A DNA stretch of 64,000 bases, from the NCBI RefSeq assembly GCF_003173355.1, contig NZ_QGMY01000017.1:62001-126000 (forward strand), given 5' to 3'. Position 1 is the first letter of the stretch. Each line of letters begins with the position of its first letter. This document shows, in pieces, positions 9,907 through 19,068 of this stretch. The position numbers and the translations under genes are program-made. The notes beneath the pieces were generated by a model, which saw nothing but the letters and a program-made list of their open reading frames with translations, searched no databases and was not told where the DNA came from. The stretch comes from Methanospirillum lacunae (GTDB lineage: Archaea > Halobacteriota > Methanomicrobia > Methanomicrobiales > Methanospirillaceae).

Positions 9907-11184
9907 ATGGGAGAATCATCATCATACCGTGTTGCTGTAGTCGCCATCATTCTCTGTCTTGTTACCGCAGGATTCATCACCATTATCACGAGTACTCCCC
10001 AAAGTCATGTTGAGCCAATCAAACAGTCCAAAATAGTCTATCAGGCAACTCCGCCATTACTCAACCAGACAAAAGCTAACCAGTCATCCGTGGTAACCAG
10101 CAGATTGCGGATACTCTGGTATGATGATGGAGGAAAGACCTACACGTTCCATGATTATAATAACCTAAAGGGAATTGGCCCAGATATATGGACAGATGCC
10201 GATCTCCCGAGACCAGAAAACGGGACACGACAGAATAAAGCAGCAATGATACGGTTTCTTGAATGGGACGGATCCATCGAGAAGATGACAGGGACAAAAT
10301 ACCTCATCGATCAGGAGACGATAACCAGCATTCTCAACAATTATACCCTGATTGCCCCCCCACCGGCTATGCCCACACAAGGAGTTACACAGACACCTTC
10401 CATCCAACCAACGCCCGATATCACCCCTGCCCCGGGAATGCTTTTCCCAACCTCCAGTAGGCCATGCAACCTGGGTAATGGGACAGTCAGGGCCTCATTT
10501 GGGTATGTAAACCGCCATAATACTCCTGTCACAATGCCCATCGGCGACCGGAATTACTTCTCTCCCGGAGTTCAGGATCGTGGCCAGCCAACATCATTCC
10601 AGCCGGGGATTCACCAGGATGTCTTTACCGTACTACTCCCTGAAAACGGGACAAGTATCGCCTGGCATCTCATGAATACCACAGTTGGAGCAGGGCAGGT
10701 TCCTCCAGTTCAGGCAGCGTTCACTGCCGAACCACTCTCAGGGTATACACCGCTTGAGGTCAGATTTGTGGATCAGTCTACCGGCGGTACTACCGAAGAT
10801 CCTCTGACCGGAACATGGAACTTTGGGGATAAGACAACCGCTTCAGGTGTCTCGGTATTTCACCGGTATGAACTCCCGGGAACATACGAGAGCAGCAGAA
10901 ACATCAGAACAAGTTGTGGGAATGTAATTGCTACGAAGATGATCACTGTTTATGAGATTGCATTCACGGCAGAACCTTTCGATGAAAAACCAAACACCAT
11001 TAAATTTACCGACAAGTCAACTGGTGAGCCGACTGTCTGGGCATGGGATTTCAATGATGGCTTTTCTTCATGGGAACAGAATCCAGTTCACACCTGGAAG
11101 TCACCCGGAACCTATGATGTCGGTCTAACTGTATCAGGAAAAACAGGTTCAGGATCGACTGTCCGAAGGATCACAGTCCAATAA
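9907..11184 (+). CDS. PKD-domain secreted protein
   Basis: Start chosen at ATG 9907 (MGESSSYRV), which puts a single hydrophobic helix near residues 8-29. An upstream in-frame ATG at 9862 would overlap nreA and add a poor leader. AT-rich sequence around 9877-9892 could be a TATA box for a nearly leaderless message. The C-terminal half has two PKD domains: one with TGTWNFGDKTTASG and a second with WAWDFNDGFSSWEQNPVHTW. A probable signal anchor with extracellular beta-sandwich modules that bind other surface proteins or polysaccharide; function otherwise unknown. Confidence 0.75.
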   Translation: MGESSSYRVAVVAIILCLVTAGFITIITSTPQSHVEPIKQSKIVYQATPPLLNQTKANQSSVVTSRLRILWYDDGGKTYTFHDYNNLKGIGPDIWTDADLPRPENGTRQNKAAMIRFLEWDGSIEKMTGTKYLIDQETITSILNNYTLIAPPPAMPTQGVTQTPSIQPTPDITPAPGMLFPTSSRPCNLGNGTVRASFGYVNRHNTPVTMPIGDRNYFSPGVQDRGQPTSFQPGIHQDVFTVLLPENGTSIAWHLMNTTVGAGQVPPVQAAFTAEPLSGYTPLEVRFVDQSTGGTTEDPLTGTWNFGDKTTASGVSVFHRYELPGTYESSRNIRTSCGNVIATKMITVYEIAFTAEPFDEKPNTIKFTDKSTGEPTVWAWDFNDGFSSWEQNPVHTWKSPGTYDVGLTVSGKTGSGSTVRRITVQ

Positions 11185-11220
11185 TAATTTTATAACCCGG
11201 TTAGGTGGTCTGACCTGCCT

Positions 11221-11673
11221 TCATATAGTTTTCCTGAGAATGAGACGATCTTCACCAGGACCAAAATACGCTGTTTCACGATTTAGATCAGAATATCCCT
11301 GACGGTAGTACAAAGCAAGTGCTCCGTGATTCACCGGGGAGCAGGAGAGGAGGATCTGGTTTATTCTGTAATCCTTCATCAAATCTTCAATTTTGCACAT
11401 CAACATGGTTGCAACTCCCATTCGCTGAAAAGCCGCATCGACCCGCACTCTCAGTATCCAGCCTGAAGACGGATAATCACATGGAATTGAACCAACGAGA
11501 TATCCGGCAATCTGATCATCCACTTCACTAACAAGAAATAACCGGGGCCAGAGAGTCATTGCCTGGCGGACAAATACTGCTGCCTGATAGTGAGCTCCTG
11601 ATGAACCCTGTTCAAGAAGACACACACAGGAATAGTCTGCCTCATTTATCGCTCTAACCTTGATCTGTTTCAT
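11221..11673 (-). CDS. GNAT family N-acetyltransferase, RimI-like
   Basis: About 150 residues with the GNAT fold. The acetyl-CoA loop is visible as VDAAFQRMGVATMLM (R/QxxGxG/A pattern), followed by LSCSPVNHGALALYYRQGYS, the usual C-terminal tyrosine region of RimI-type Nalpha-acetyltransferases. Start taken at MKQIKVRAI; an ATG 12 nt upstream is possible. In archaea this class acetylates protein N-termini. It converges with the PKD gene and stands divergent to the next TPR gene. Confidence 0.8.
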   Translation of the reverse strand: MKQIKVRAINEADYSCVCLLEQGSSGAHYQAAVFVRQAMTLWPRLFLVSEVDDQIAGYLVGSIPCDYPSSGWILRVRVDAAFQRMGVATMLMCKIEDLMKDYRINQILLSCSPVNHGALALYYRQGYSDLNRETAYFGPGEDRLILRKTI

Positions 11674-11749
11674 AATTGATCCCATTTATGAGCATTCCTG
11701 GTGCAGATCGCAGTGAACCTATAAAAGGAGATCTGACAGAACATATCCT

Positions 11750-12940
11750 ATGGATATTATCAAGACACTTTCGATATCACTCCTCCTCCTTGTGCTGGCA
11801 TTCTCTCTACAGGTTGGTGCTGAGAAGAATGTTTCCATCTCTGACAGATCAGACTTGCAACAGAATATATCCGGAGAAGAGACTCAGGCAGACAACCAGA
11901 CAGATTCAAAAAATGAAGTTATATCCGATATTTCTGCAAATGATACCAAAAAACAGGAGCATCCAGATCAGGCGGAGGTGAACAGATCGCCTCCTCTAAC
12001 TAATGCCACGGCAGAGAGGAATGTATCAGCAAACAAGACTGGCACTGAAGGAAACCAGACAAGCCCAAGCGCTGCGGATATTCAGAAGGCTTTTTCAGGA
12101 TGGTATGAAAAGGCAGAGAATGCTTCTGCTACCGGTAACAACAAGGCCGCAGCTGATGCATACGCAGCCGCACTCAGGCTTGACAAAGGTTCAGAAAAAG
12201 CACTGGCCGGATACGGGGCAGTCCTCTCAAAACTTGGACGTGATTCTGAAGCACTTGATATCTACACCAGGCTTCAGAACATCTCACCAAACAATACTAC
12301 CATTCTAATCCCGCTCGGTAGGGAACAGAATGCAGTAGGAAATTATGAAGCAGCGCTTGCTACCCTGCTTAATGCAACCACAGCATATCCGAACAACACC
12401 GAAGGGTGGAACCAGTTAGCTGCAGCCTATGCAGGACTCTCACGGTATGAGGAGGCTTTGACAACAGTGAGAACCTCTCTGCAGATCTCAACTGATCAGG
12501 CTGGAGGATGGGGCCAACTCGGTGCTATCCTTTCAGGACAGGGCAGATTTTATGAAGCAGTGCCCGCCCTTGAAAAATCACTCACCCTGGATCCAAACGA
12601 CGGGTCAACCTGGAAAAACCTAGGAAAAACCTGGACTGCACTAGGTCATTTAAAGGAGGCTGCACAGTCATATGAGGCTGCAACTGAAAGCAGACCGACA
12701 GACACAACTCTCTGGTTACAACTCGGAGCCATATACGAAAAAATGAACAAGACCAAAGAAGCAGCCGAGGCATTCAGGAAAGGTGGGGTTGCCTCTGTGC
12801 CTGATACACCCGTAAATCAGTCAGTTCAGGAACCCAACAAAACTTTGTCAAACCCGAAGATGAATGCGACAAAAAACATGACAGGAGAGGAACCATCCGA
12901 CTCTCCTGTTAAAAACGAAACCGGCCAGATAAAAGAATAA
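11750..12940 (+). CDS. Secreted TPR protein
   Basis: A 396-residue protein with a signal peptide (residues 1-24, ending SLQVGA), a low-complexity Asn/Gln/Lys/Glu segment rich in NxS/T sequons (25-105), and six to seven TPR units from about 110 to 345 with the typical pattern YxxALxxxPxNxxxWxxLGxxxxxxGRYxEA. The tail returns to Asn/Thr/Lys-rich sequence. Probably a glycosylated extracytoplasmic scaffold. The TPRs should mediate protein contacts; partners are unknown. Confidence 0.75.
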   Translation: MDIIKTLSISLLLLVLAFSLQVGAEKNVSISDRSDLQQNISGEETQADNQTDSKNEVISDISANDTKKQEHPDQAEVNRSPPLTNATAERNVSANKTGTEGNQTSPSAADIQKAFSGWYEKAENASATGNNKAAADAYAAALRLDKGSEKALAGYGAVLSKLGRDSEALDIYTRLQNISPNNTTILIPLGREQNAVGNYEAALATLLNATTAYPNNTEGWNQLAAAYAGLSRYEEALTTVRTSLQISTDQAGGWGQLGAILSGQGRFYEAVPALEKSLTLDPNDGSTWKNLGKTWTALGHLKEAAQSYEAATESRPTDTTLWLQLGAIYEKMNKTKEAAEAFRKGGVASVPDTPVNQSVQEPNKTLSNPKMNATKNMTGEEPSDSPVKNETGQIKE

Positions 12941-12979
12941 CCATTACAATAAACAAAGAAAAGCTAAAGAAAGACTTAA

Positions 12980-12996
12980 TTTTTTTTAAAAAATTT
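12980..12996. terminator. T8/A6 tract between convergent genes
   Basis: Eight Ts followed by six As and TTT lie between the TPR gene (+) and the receiver gene (-). Archaeal transcription commonly ends at T-runs, and this tract offers one on each strand. No stable stem is required or obvious. Confidence 0.45.
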
Positions 12997-13006
12997 AGGA
13001 AGGCAA

Positions 13007-13405
13007 TCACTGCCATTTTATCCCAGTTGTCTTTCCTGGAGGACCAACTATCCGTTCCACTGCTTTAAGAAGGTTTACAGCCTGATATGGCTTGACAACA
13101 TATCCTTTTGCGCCGATTCTCCTGGCAAGATCAACCATCCCTTCTTCACCAACCGAAGTACAGAGCATGACCCGTGCTTCAGGATACTCCTCACGAATCC
13201 TGCGCAGGGTGTCTATTCCATTTAGATCCGGCATGATCAGATCAAGCATGGCCAGATCAGGGACCAGTTCACGGAAGAGTCGTACCCCTTCCTCACCCCC
13301 ACTTGCCAGACCTGCTATCTCATAACCGGCAGAGACCAGAATATTTCTGAGAAGATTCCGGTCAAAATCAGTATCATCCACTATTAGAATCCGAGGCATC
13401 CCCAT
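13007..13405 (-). CDS. Stand-alone response-regulator receiver (CheY-like)
   Basis: A 132-residue single receiver domain: acidic pocket in ILIVDDTDFDR, phospho-acceptor aspartate in LAMLDLIMPDLNGID, the conserved T/S in MLCTSVGEE and the lysine in GYVVKPYQ. It ends VERIVGPPGKTT, an ending shared with the receiver at 18,595-18,984, so the two are paralogues. With no output domain it should act by protein contact, plausibly downstream of the two hybrid kinases next to it. Confidence 0.88.
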   Translation of the reverse strand: MGMPRILIVDDTDFDRNLLRNILVSAGYEIAGLASGGEEGVRLFRELVPDLAMLDLIMPDLNGIDTLRRIREEYPEARVMLCTSVGEEGMVDLARRIGAKGYVVKPYQAVNLLKAVERIVGPPGKTTGIKWQ

Positions 13406-13572
13406 CCCTCATTTTTCCGATTATGCTCAACTATTCAAAGCCCCATCAATTTTTTTTCATTCATCTGGCAATCTACAATGTAATATTCACCTGTACCTGT
13501 CTTCGATCTCCGTGGTGTACCCATAAATTACTTTTCTTTCGTTTGTCTGATGCAAAACCAGCCTGAACATCA

Positions 13573-14640
13573 TCAACCGAGTTCAGGCAGGGTTATCCAG
13601 AAGGTAGCACCGGAATCAGGAACCCCTTCAGCCCAGATCTTTCCTCCATGCCTGAAGACAATACGTTGCACGGTCGCAAGACCGATCCCATTTCCAGGGA
13701 ATTCTTCCTGGGAATGAAGACGCTGGAGCGGAACAAAGAGAAGGTTAGCCTTTTCAGGTGGAAACCCGGCGCCATTATCCTTTACATAGAATGTCAGGCC
13801 CCTGCCACGCATTGTTCCCCCTACTTCTATACTGCCTTCACTCCTTTTGCCCGTATATTTCCATGCATTAGAGAGCAAATTCTGCACTGCTATCAGCAGG
13901 AGACCCTTATCTCCGGCTGCCTGAAGTCCGGGTTCAACCGTCCACCTGACATTGCGGTCAGGATACTCATGAGACAGATTTTCCAGGGCCTCTGTTGCCA
14001 TGGTACTGATATCAACCGTTTCCATTACCAGTGAAGCCCGGGTAACCCGTGAAAGCCTCAGGAAATCATTGACCAGTTTATCCATATTAGTGGCAGCCTG
14101 ACGTATCCGTTGAAGACAATCCTGTCCATCAGCAGGAAGATAGGACATGTATGACTCTTCAAGAATCCTGGAAAACCCATCTATGGCAATAAGAGGCGCC
14201 CTCAGATCATGGGAGACAGAGTAACTAAATGAGTCAAGTTCATGGTTGGCTGCCTCAAGTTCTGCTTCCAGACGTGAGCGTTCCTGTGCCATCCTGATGG
14301 TTGCATGCAGATCCCGTTCTCTGAATGGTTTTATAAGATATCCAAACGGCTTTGCTTCCTTTGCCCGTTCAAGAGTCTGATCGTCTGCATACGCGGTTAG
14401 AAAGATCACCGGGATACGATACGATCCAGAGATGTTTCCTGCGGCATCTATCCCGTCTATTGTGCCTGCGAGATGGATATCCATCAGTACCACATCAGGC
14501 CTTACCTCACCAGCGAGTTTTACAGCTTCTTCACCGGTAGGAACCGGCCCGGCAACATCATACCCGAATTTACGCAACTTAGACGCGATAGACTCTGCAA
14601 CAATCGCCTCATCCTCTACTACCAGTATCTGTGTCGCAAT
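13573..14640 (-). CDS. Hybrid receiver-histidine kinase, apparently starting at ATT
   Basis: N-terminal receiver (VLMDIHLAGTIDG phospho-acceptor, YLIKPFRE lysine), then HisKA with H-box FSYSVSHDLRAPL and a HATPase domain (N-box NAWKYTG, G1 DNGAGFPPE). The first standard start, TTG at 14577, removes the first strand of the receiver and its acidic pocket. Those residues, IATQILVVEDEAIVAES, are encoded in frame upstream. No ATG, GTG or TTG exists between them and the stop at 14656-14658. A GGGGGG stretch (14644-14649) precedes ATT at 14640, so ATT is the likely initiator. The gene begins 11 nt after the end of the next kinase gene, suggesting coupled translation. Confidence 0.8.
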   Translation of the reverse strand: MATQILVVEDEAIVAESIASKLRKFGYDVAGPVPTGEEAVKLAGEVRPDVVLMDIHLAGTIDGIDAAGNISGSYRIPVIFLTAYADDQTLERAKEAKPFGYLIKPFRERDLHATIRMAQERSRLEAELEAANHELDSFSYSVSHDLRAPLIAIDGFSRILEESYMSYLPADGQDCLQRIRQAATNMDKLVNDFLRLSRVTRASLVMETVDISTMATEALENLSHEYPDRNVRWTVEPGLQAAGDKGLLLIAVQNLLSNAWKYTGKRSEGSIEVGGTMRGRGLTFYVKDNGAGFPPEKANLLFVPLQRLHSQEEFPGNGIGLATVQRIVFRHGGKIWAEGVPDSGATFWITLPELG

Positions 14641-14651
14641 TATCCCCCCTT

Positions 14652-17288
14652 TTATTTATGAACCGGAAACTGTATGGTAAACCGTGCTCCAGGGCCATCT
14701 TCAGAATCTCCCACAGTAACAGACCCTAGTAACTGACGGGTCAGAACACGAACCAATCGCATTCCAAGGCTGCTCGATGAGTCAATCGAGAAATCTGGAG
14801 GGAGGCCAATTCCATCATCTGCGTAAGTAATCACGTAAGACCCCTCCCCGTGCTTCATACAGACGCTGATTGTTCCCTTTCCTTTTCCGGTGAAAGCATA
14901 CTTCATCGAATTTACCATCAGTTCATTGATAATAAGACCAAGGGTGACCACGGTATCAAGATTGAACCTGACATCACCAACATCGATCTCCGCCCTGATA
15001 TCCCGCACGGTTGCGATACTGCTGATAACCTCTTCAGCAAGATTCTCAAGATAGGTGGCAAATGAAATCCCAGAGAGCGAATCACTTCGATATAATGTCT
15101 CATGCACCAGTGCCATCGATGCGATACGCTGCTCACAGTCATGAATCGCTGAGATAAGACGCTCATCCTCGATGTACTCTTCCTGAAGCTGGAGCAGGCT
15201 GGATATCACCTGCATATTATTCTTAACCCGGTGATGGAGTTCACGGAAGAGGACATCCTTCTCCTCGATAGTCCGCTGGAGCGTTTCCTGGTACCGTTTC
15301 ATCTCTGTGATGTCCACGATGACACCGCGGACACCATCATATACAGTATCACGGAAAACCGGTGAAAGGGAGAGGAGAACAGAGCGCTCCCCGCCATCTT
15401 TTGCCCTTACAGTAAAGTCACCATTTCTGACAGTGGGATCAGCCTTTACCTCATCCAGAACAGACCCCAATTTACCCTGATCTTGATCACTGAAGAACTG
15501 GAAAAATGAAACCCCGATAAGTGTTGTATCATTACCTGGTGCAAGAAGAGCATGGGCTCCCCGGTTACAGAATGTCACATAGCCCCAGGCATCAGTCTCA
15601 AAAACCGGTTCTGGCAGAAGATCGGCAAGTTCCCGAAAGTGTCGTTCACTCTCTGCAAGAGCACGTTCGGAAAGTTTTTGTTCGGTTCTGTTGCGAATAA
15701 TGAGCAGAACTGCGGTATCGCCTGACTGTGTTATCGGCACCGCAATCAGTTCAGCATAGATCTCCCTGCCAGATCTACTCCACATCACAGCTTCACATGA
15801 GTTTGGTCTCCTGAGTGAGAAACTGAGAGAGAGCATATCTGAAACTGCTGGATATGACGCACTATCGAAGTACTCATTCAGCGGCTGGGTCATGAACTCA
15901 TCAAACGAATGCACACCAAAGAGGAAGAGGGCAGCGGGGTTCAGATAGACGGGACGGTTATGTGCGGAAAGAATTGCAATGGCATCAGGTGATGACTCAG
16001 AGAGCTGCATATACCGCTCCTCACTCTCAATAAGCGCATCACGTAGTGCATCTTCAGCCTGTATTCTTGCAATAACATTTCCAATCTGTGAGACTACCGT
16101 CTCAAGGGAACTCCGGTATGTGATAGGAACTTCGTTCATGGTGTCGGAACCCACGACAAACCAGCCGGTTACCTCATCATAGCGCTGAACCGGGACAATG
16201 ACCAAAGAGAGGAACGGTGCCTCAAATCTGCTCAGATCAGTTTGGCTATAGTAACGTGATGTTCCGGCAAGAACTGCAAGGAGATCTACATTATCGTTCT
16301 GCCAGATATCCATGAACTGACTGAGTGAACGACGATGAGGACCGCACTCAAACGCCTTTACAACCGTTCCCGTGACACGGTCCCGAAGGTATACAGAACC
16401 TGTATCCATTCCGGTGAGCTTGACAACAGCCTTGAGTGATAACTCAAGCACCATGTCCACTGATGAGACCATTGCCAGTTCAAGGGCGAGATCACGTTGA
16501 ATTGAGATCTGTCGTGCCACCTCTTTCTGAGCGCTGATATCACGACCAACTGCCAGGATTTCCCTGGGTTCAAACGAGGAGTCAAAGAGGAGCCTGAGCG
16601 TCCAGTGGAGATCTGACTTTGAACCATCAGAACGAATGTTCCTTATTTCAGCATGAACCACTGGGTTGTCAGGGTCACAGATATCCGGTGCCTCTTTCAG
16701 GTCTTCTCCCTCCTCTCCGAAGAGTGCAAAGAAGTCTGAACCAATAAGGTTCTCCGGTTCTCTGGAGATATATTTTGCAAAAGAACTGTTTACAAACCTG
16801 ATTGCTCCTTCAGGATCCATCTGGCAGATGAATTCAGTCTGATCCTCCACTACTGCCCGGTAGAGTTGCTCACTTTCTGTGAGGGCACGCTCTGCCCTGA
16901 ACCGTCGTGCCGCTTTCCCGATGTCATGCGCGAGTTCTGCAAAGAGTTCCTCTGCATTGCCTCCCTTCTGCAGGTAAAAGTCTGCACCGTTATTGATTGC
17001 CTCAATAACGACTTCTTCACGGCTTTTTCCAGTGAACACGATGACAGGAATATCAGGATCCACCTGCCTGATCGCCTTCAGGAGTGTAATGCCATCCATA
17101 TCAGGCATGTCATAATCGACAACCAGGCAGTCATACGAGAAGAGCTGCCCGCTCTGAATGGCATCAGCAGGATCGTTGGTTATATCAACCTCAAGAGAGT
17201 GAATGATCGTCAGATAATCGCGAATTGCATGGAGCAATGCCGGTTCGTCATCAACAAAAAGAACCCGGACGGCAGAATCAAACTCCAT
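14652..17288 (-). CDS. Multidomain sensor kinase: receiver-PAS-GAF-PAS-PAS-HisKA_2-HATPase
   Basis: An 878-residue cytoplasmic kinase. Receiver at ~1-125 (VLFVDDEPA, CLVVDYDMPDMDG, VIVFTGKS), PAS ~140-255, GAF ~270-420, two further PAS domains ~430-550 and ~555-680, then a HisKA_2-type dimerisation helix with ELHHRVKNNMQVISSLLQLQ and HATPase (INELMVNSMKYAF, YADDGIGLPPDF). No membrane helix is present, so it senses internal signals. It lies upstream of, and is nearly continuous with, the hybrid kinase at 13,573-14,640; the two probably form one signalling operon on the minus strand. Confidence 0.9.
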   Translation of the reverse strand: MEFDSAVRVLFVDDEPALLHAIRDYLTIIHSLEVDITNDPADAIQSGQLFSYDCLVVDYDMPDMDGITLLKAIRQVDPDIPVIVFTGKSREEVVIEAINNGADFYLQKGGNAEELFAELAHDIGKAARRFRAERALTESEQLYRAVVEDQTEFICQMDPEGAIRFVNSSFAKYISREPENLIGSDFFALFGEEGEDLKEAPDICDPDNPVVHAEIRNIRSDGSKSDLHWTLRLLFDSSFEPREILAVGRDISAQKEVARQISIQRDLALELAMVSSVDMVLELSLKAVVKLTGMDTGSVYLRDRVTGTVVKAFECGPHRRSLSQFMDIWQNDNVDLLAVLAGTSRYYSQTDLSRFEAPFLSLVIVPVQRYDEVTGWFVVGSDTMNEVPITYRSSLETVVSQIGNVIARIQAEDALRDALIESEERYMQLSESSPDAIAILSAHNRPVYLNPAALFLFGVHSFDEFMTQPLNEYFDSASYPAVSDMLSLSFSLRRPNSCEAVMWSRSGREIYAELIAVPITQSGDTAVLLIIRNRTEQKLSERALAESERHFRELADLLPEPVFETDAWGYVTFCNRGAHALLAPGNDTTLIGVSFFQFFSDQDQGKLGSVLDEVKADPTVRNGDFTVRAKDGGERSVLLSLSPVFRDTVYDGVRGVIVDITEMKRYQETLQRTIEEKDVLFRELHHRVKNNMQVISSLLQLQEEYIEDERLISAIHDCEQRIASMALVHETLYRSDSLSGISFATYLENLAEEVISSIATVRDIRAEIDVGDVRFNLDTVVTLGLIINELMVNSMKYAFTGKGKGTISVCMKHGEGSYVITYADDGIGLPPDFSIDSSSSLGMRLVRVLTRQLLGSVTVGDSEDGPGARFTIQFPVHK

Positions 17289-17414
17289 GATTATAAGCCC
17301 TTAATCAACGGGGATATGGCCTCAATGACCTGGCGCAGGTTTTTTTTATTCGCGGTTCTACGATCATACTTATCTTATCCGAATTAGTACAATGATACGT
17401 TACACAGAAGCATT

Positions 17415-17837
17415 ATGAAGCAACACACATATTTTCTTCTGCTTGGATTCATCGCTTTGATCGAAGTGGGCATATTTCTCTGGTCCGTTGAACACCTCGA
17501 ACCATTAGTGATGACAGGAGCAGTTTTCATCGGCGTGATTGCAGCATGGATCATTCGACAACTCGTTGATGAAGTGGTTGCCGATGAACGGACACACCTG
17601 ATAACCGAGAAGGCATCACTTCGAACACTTCAGGTCCTCGGAGTTATCCTCTTCTCATATGCCCTCGGCGGTGTTGTGATAAGTCTCAGAGGTGAAGTTT
17701 TTGGCCCATTCTCGTATCAGGTTGCCAGATTCTCATTCCTCCTCATGTTTATCGTCTTTCTCATGATCATCGTGTACGTAATATTTCTCTCCTGGTATGA
17801 TCGAAAATACGGAGCCGGGGGGGAGGATGAAGAATAA
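17415..17837 (+). CDS. DUF2178 family membrane protein
   Basis: A 140-residue protein with about four transmembrane helices (near 5-25, 30-50, 75-97 and 105-128) and the conserved DERTHLITEKASLRTLQV between helices 2 and 3, characteristic of DUF2178. The acidic tail GGEDEE overlaps the next gene. DUF2178 genes are often paired with a small XRE-type repressor, as here, suggesting that the regulator controls the membrane protein. Function unknown. Confidence 0.8.
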   Translation: MKQHTYFLLLGFIALIEVGIFLWSVEHLEPLVMTGAVFIGVIAAWIIRQLVDEVVADERTHLITEKASLRTLQVLGVILFSYALGGVVISLRGEVFGPFSYQVARFSFLLMFIVFLMIIVYVIFLSWYDRKYGAGGEDEE

Positions 17838-18057
17838 AATAAAGGTCTTTCGTGCTATGAATGATCTAACGCAGGAAGATCTCGCCAGGGATGTAGGGGT
17901 AACCAGGCAGACTATTCTTGCAATTGAGAAAGGGAAATATGATCCGTCACTTGAGCTTGCTTTTAGGATCTCATCACGTTTCGGTGTTCATATCGAAGAA
18001 ATTTTTACTTATGAAGAGGTTCAGGGACAAGACCTTGGATCAGGAGTAGAGCCATGA
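17827..18057 (+). CDS. XRE-family helix-turn-helix regulator
   Basis: The start is ATG 17827, inside the last codons of the DUF2178 gene (11-nt overlap) and preceded by the G-rich run GGGGGGGAGG. The product begins MKNKIKVFRAM. Residues ~5-60 are an HTH (LTQEDLARDVGVTRQTILAI, then EKGKYDPSLELAFRIS) of the short archaeal/bacterial type that pairs with DUF2178 proteins. An in-frame earlier start at 17797 would extend deep into the upstream gene and is unlikely. Probably autoregulates the pair. Confidence 0.85.
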   Translation: MKNKIKVFRAMNDLTQEDLARDVGVTRQTILAIEKGKYDPSLELAFRISSRFGVHIEEIFTYEEVQGQDLGSGVEP

Positions 18058-18594
18058 CCACTCACCAACCCCAAGCCCTGCTGAACTTTTAATCCGCTAT
18101 CTGACAAAATGGCAAGCATACGTTCCTGATAGGAAAGTAGATATAACACAATGTAAATACTACTATACATGCGCAGGCAAAGACCTGCACAGAAGAAAAG
18201 GAGGTGATAACCGAATCTTGTTGTTTGAATTCCCCACACCAACCCATCCGGTATGCCGTCTTCATCAAAGGGTAATTTATGCCAGAATCAATGCCTCCTG
18301 TTCAGTCATGTAGATACACCCCCCATCCAGCACTCCCCGCATAATACAACAATACATGGCTGAACATGACGGGGCCAGATACACCCCATACCCTACAAGG
18401 CTGAGGATCTGAGCGGGACACCACCGATCCAGACACAATATTCCCCCCAGACTGTGGCTTCTGTTTATACAGGAGCCACCTCAGCCGGCATTACCGCCGA
18501 AACATATCAAACGCGACCAATGTCTATTCTCAAAAAGTTCTGATAGTGCCAACAGAATACATTCTGTTCTCATGTCAGACCTGTTAATCTAGCA
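18058..18594. other. Non-coding stretch with RNA-like structure signals
   Basis: No convincing gene. Three things stand out. First, AGGAGGTGAT near 18199-18208 is a full-length complement of the archaeal/bacterial 16S 3' end but is followed only by weak small frames (a TTG at 18218 opens 31 codons). Second, GTTCAGTCATG (18300-18310) can pair with CATGGCTGAAC (18355-18365) over 11 positions with one G-U. Third, the C-rich word GATACACCCC occurs just beside each arm. A small structured RNA is possible; nothing proves it. Confidence 0.3.
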
Positions 18595-18984
18595 TTATGA
18601 TAGATCAGGCACCTGATTCTTGGGCGGGCCTATCATCCGTTCAACCTCCTGAAGAAGGCGGAGCGTTGGATACGGTTTAGGAAAAAAAGCAAAAGCTCCC
18701 GATCTCCGTGCTAAATCAGCCACAACTTCATGCCCGAACGATGAGCAGACCATAACAGGTATAGAGGGATAGGCTGCCCGGATGGATCGAAGAAGATCGA
18801 GACCGTTCATATCAGGCATCACAATATCAAGTGTAATAAGAGACGGGTGTATGGATCTGAGAAGTTTCACTGCTTCAGTTCCTGATGAAGCAGCCCCGAT
18901 AACAGGATATCCAGCTTCGTTCAGGATACTTTTTAATTGGTTCAATTGCAGGGGGTTGTCATCCACTATCAGAATCCCGCTCAT
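18595..18984 (-). CDS. Stand-alone response-regulator receiver (CheY-like)
   Basis: A 129-residue single receiver: GILIVDDNPLQLNQL (acidic pocket), LITLDIVMPDMNGLD (phospho-acceptor), VMVCSSFGHE and FFPKPYPT (lysine). It is a clear paralogue of the receiver at 13,007-13,405, sharing the ending (V)ERM/RIVGPP. No output domain. It likely exchanges phosphate with one of the neighbouring kinases; pairing cannot be settled from sequence. Confidence 0.87.
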   Translation of the reverse strand: MSGILIVDDNPLQLNQLKSILNEAGYPVIGAASSGTEAVKLLRSIHPSLITLDIVMPDMNGLDLLRSIRAAYPSIPVMVCSSFGHEVVADLARRSGAFAFFPKPYPTLRLLQEVERMIGPPKNQVPDLS

Positions 18985-19068
18985 GCTTAAAATCCTTATT
19001 TAATATGCTTATGGTGGTTTTCAGATTCACAGCATAAAGATATGCCATGCAATCCCAAACCAGGCAAG

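Noticed and set aside
18218-18313. 31-codon TTG-started frame after the strong SD-like motif
   Set aside because: Spacing from the SD is long, the product is Pro/His/Cys-rich with no hydrophobic or regulatory pattern, and the start is weak.
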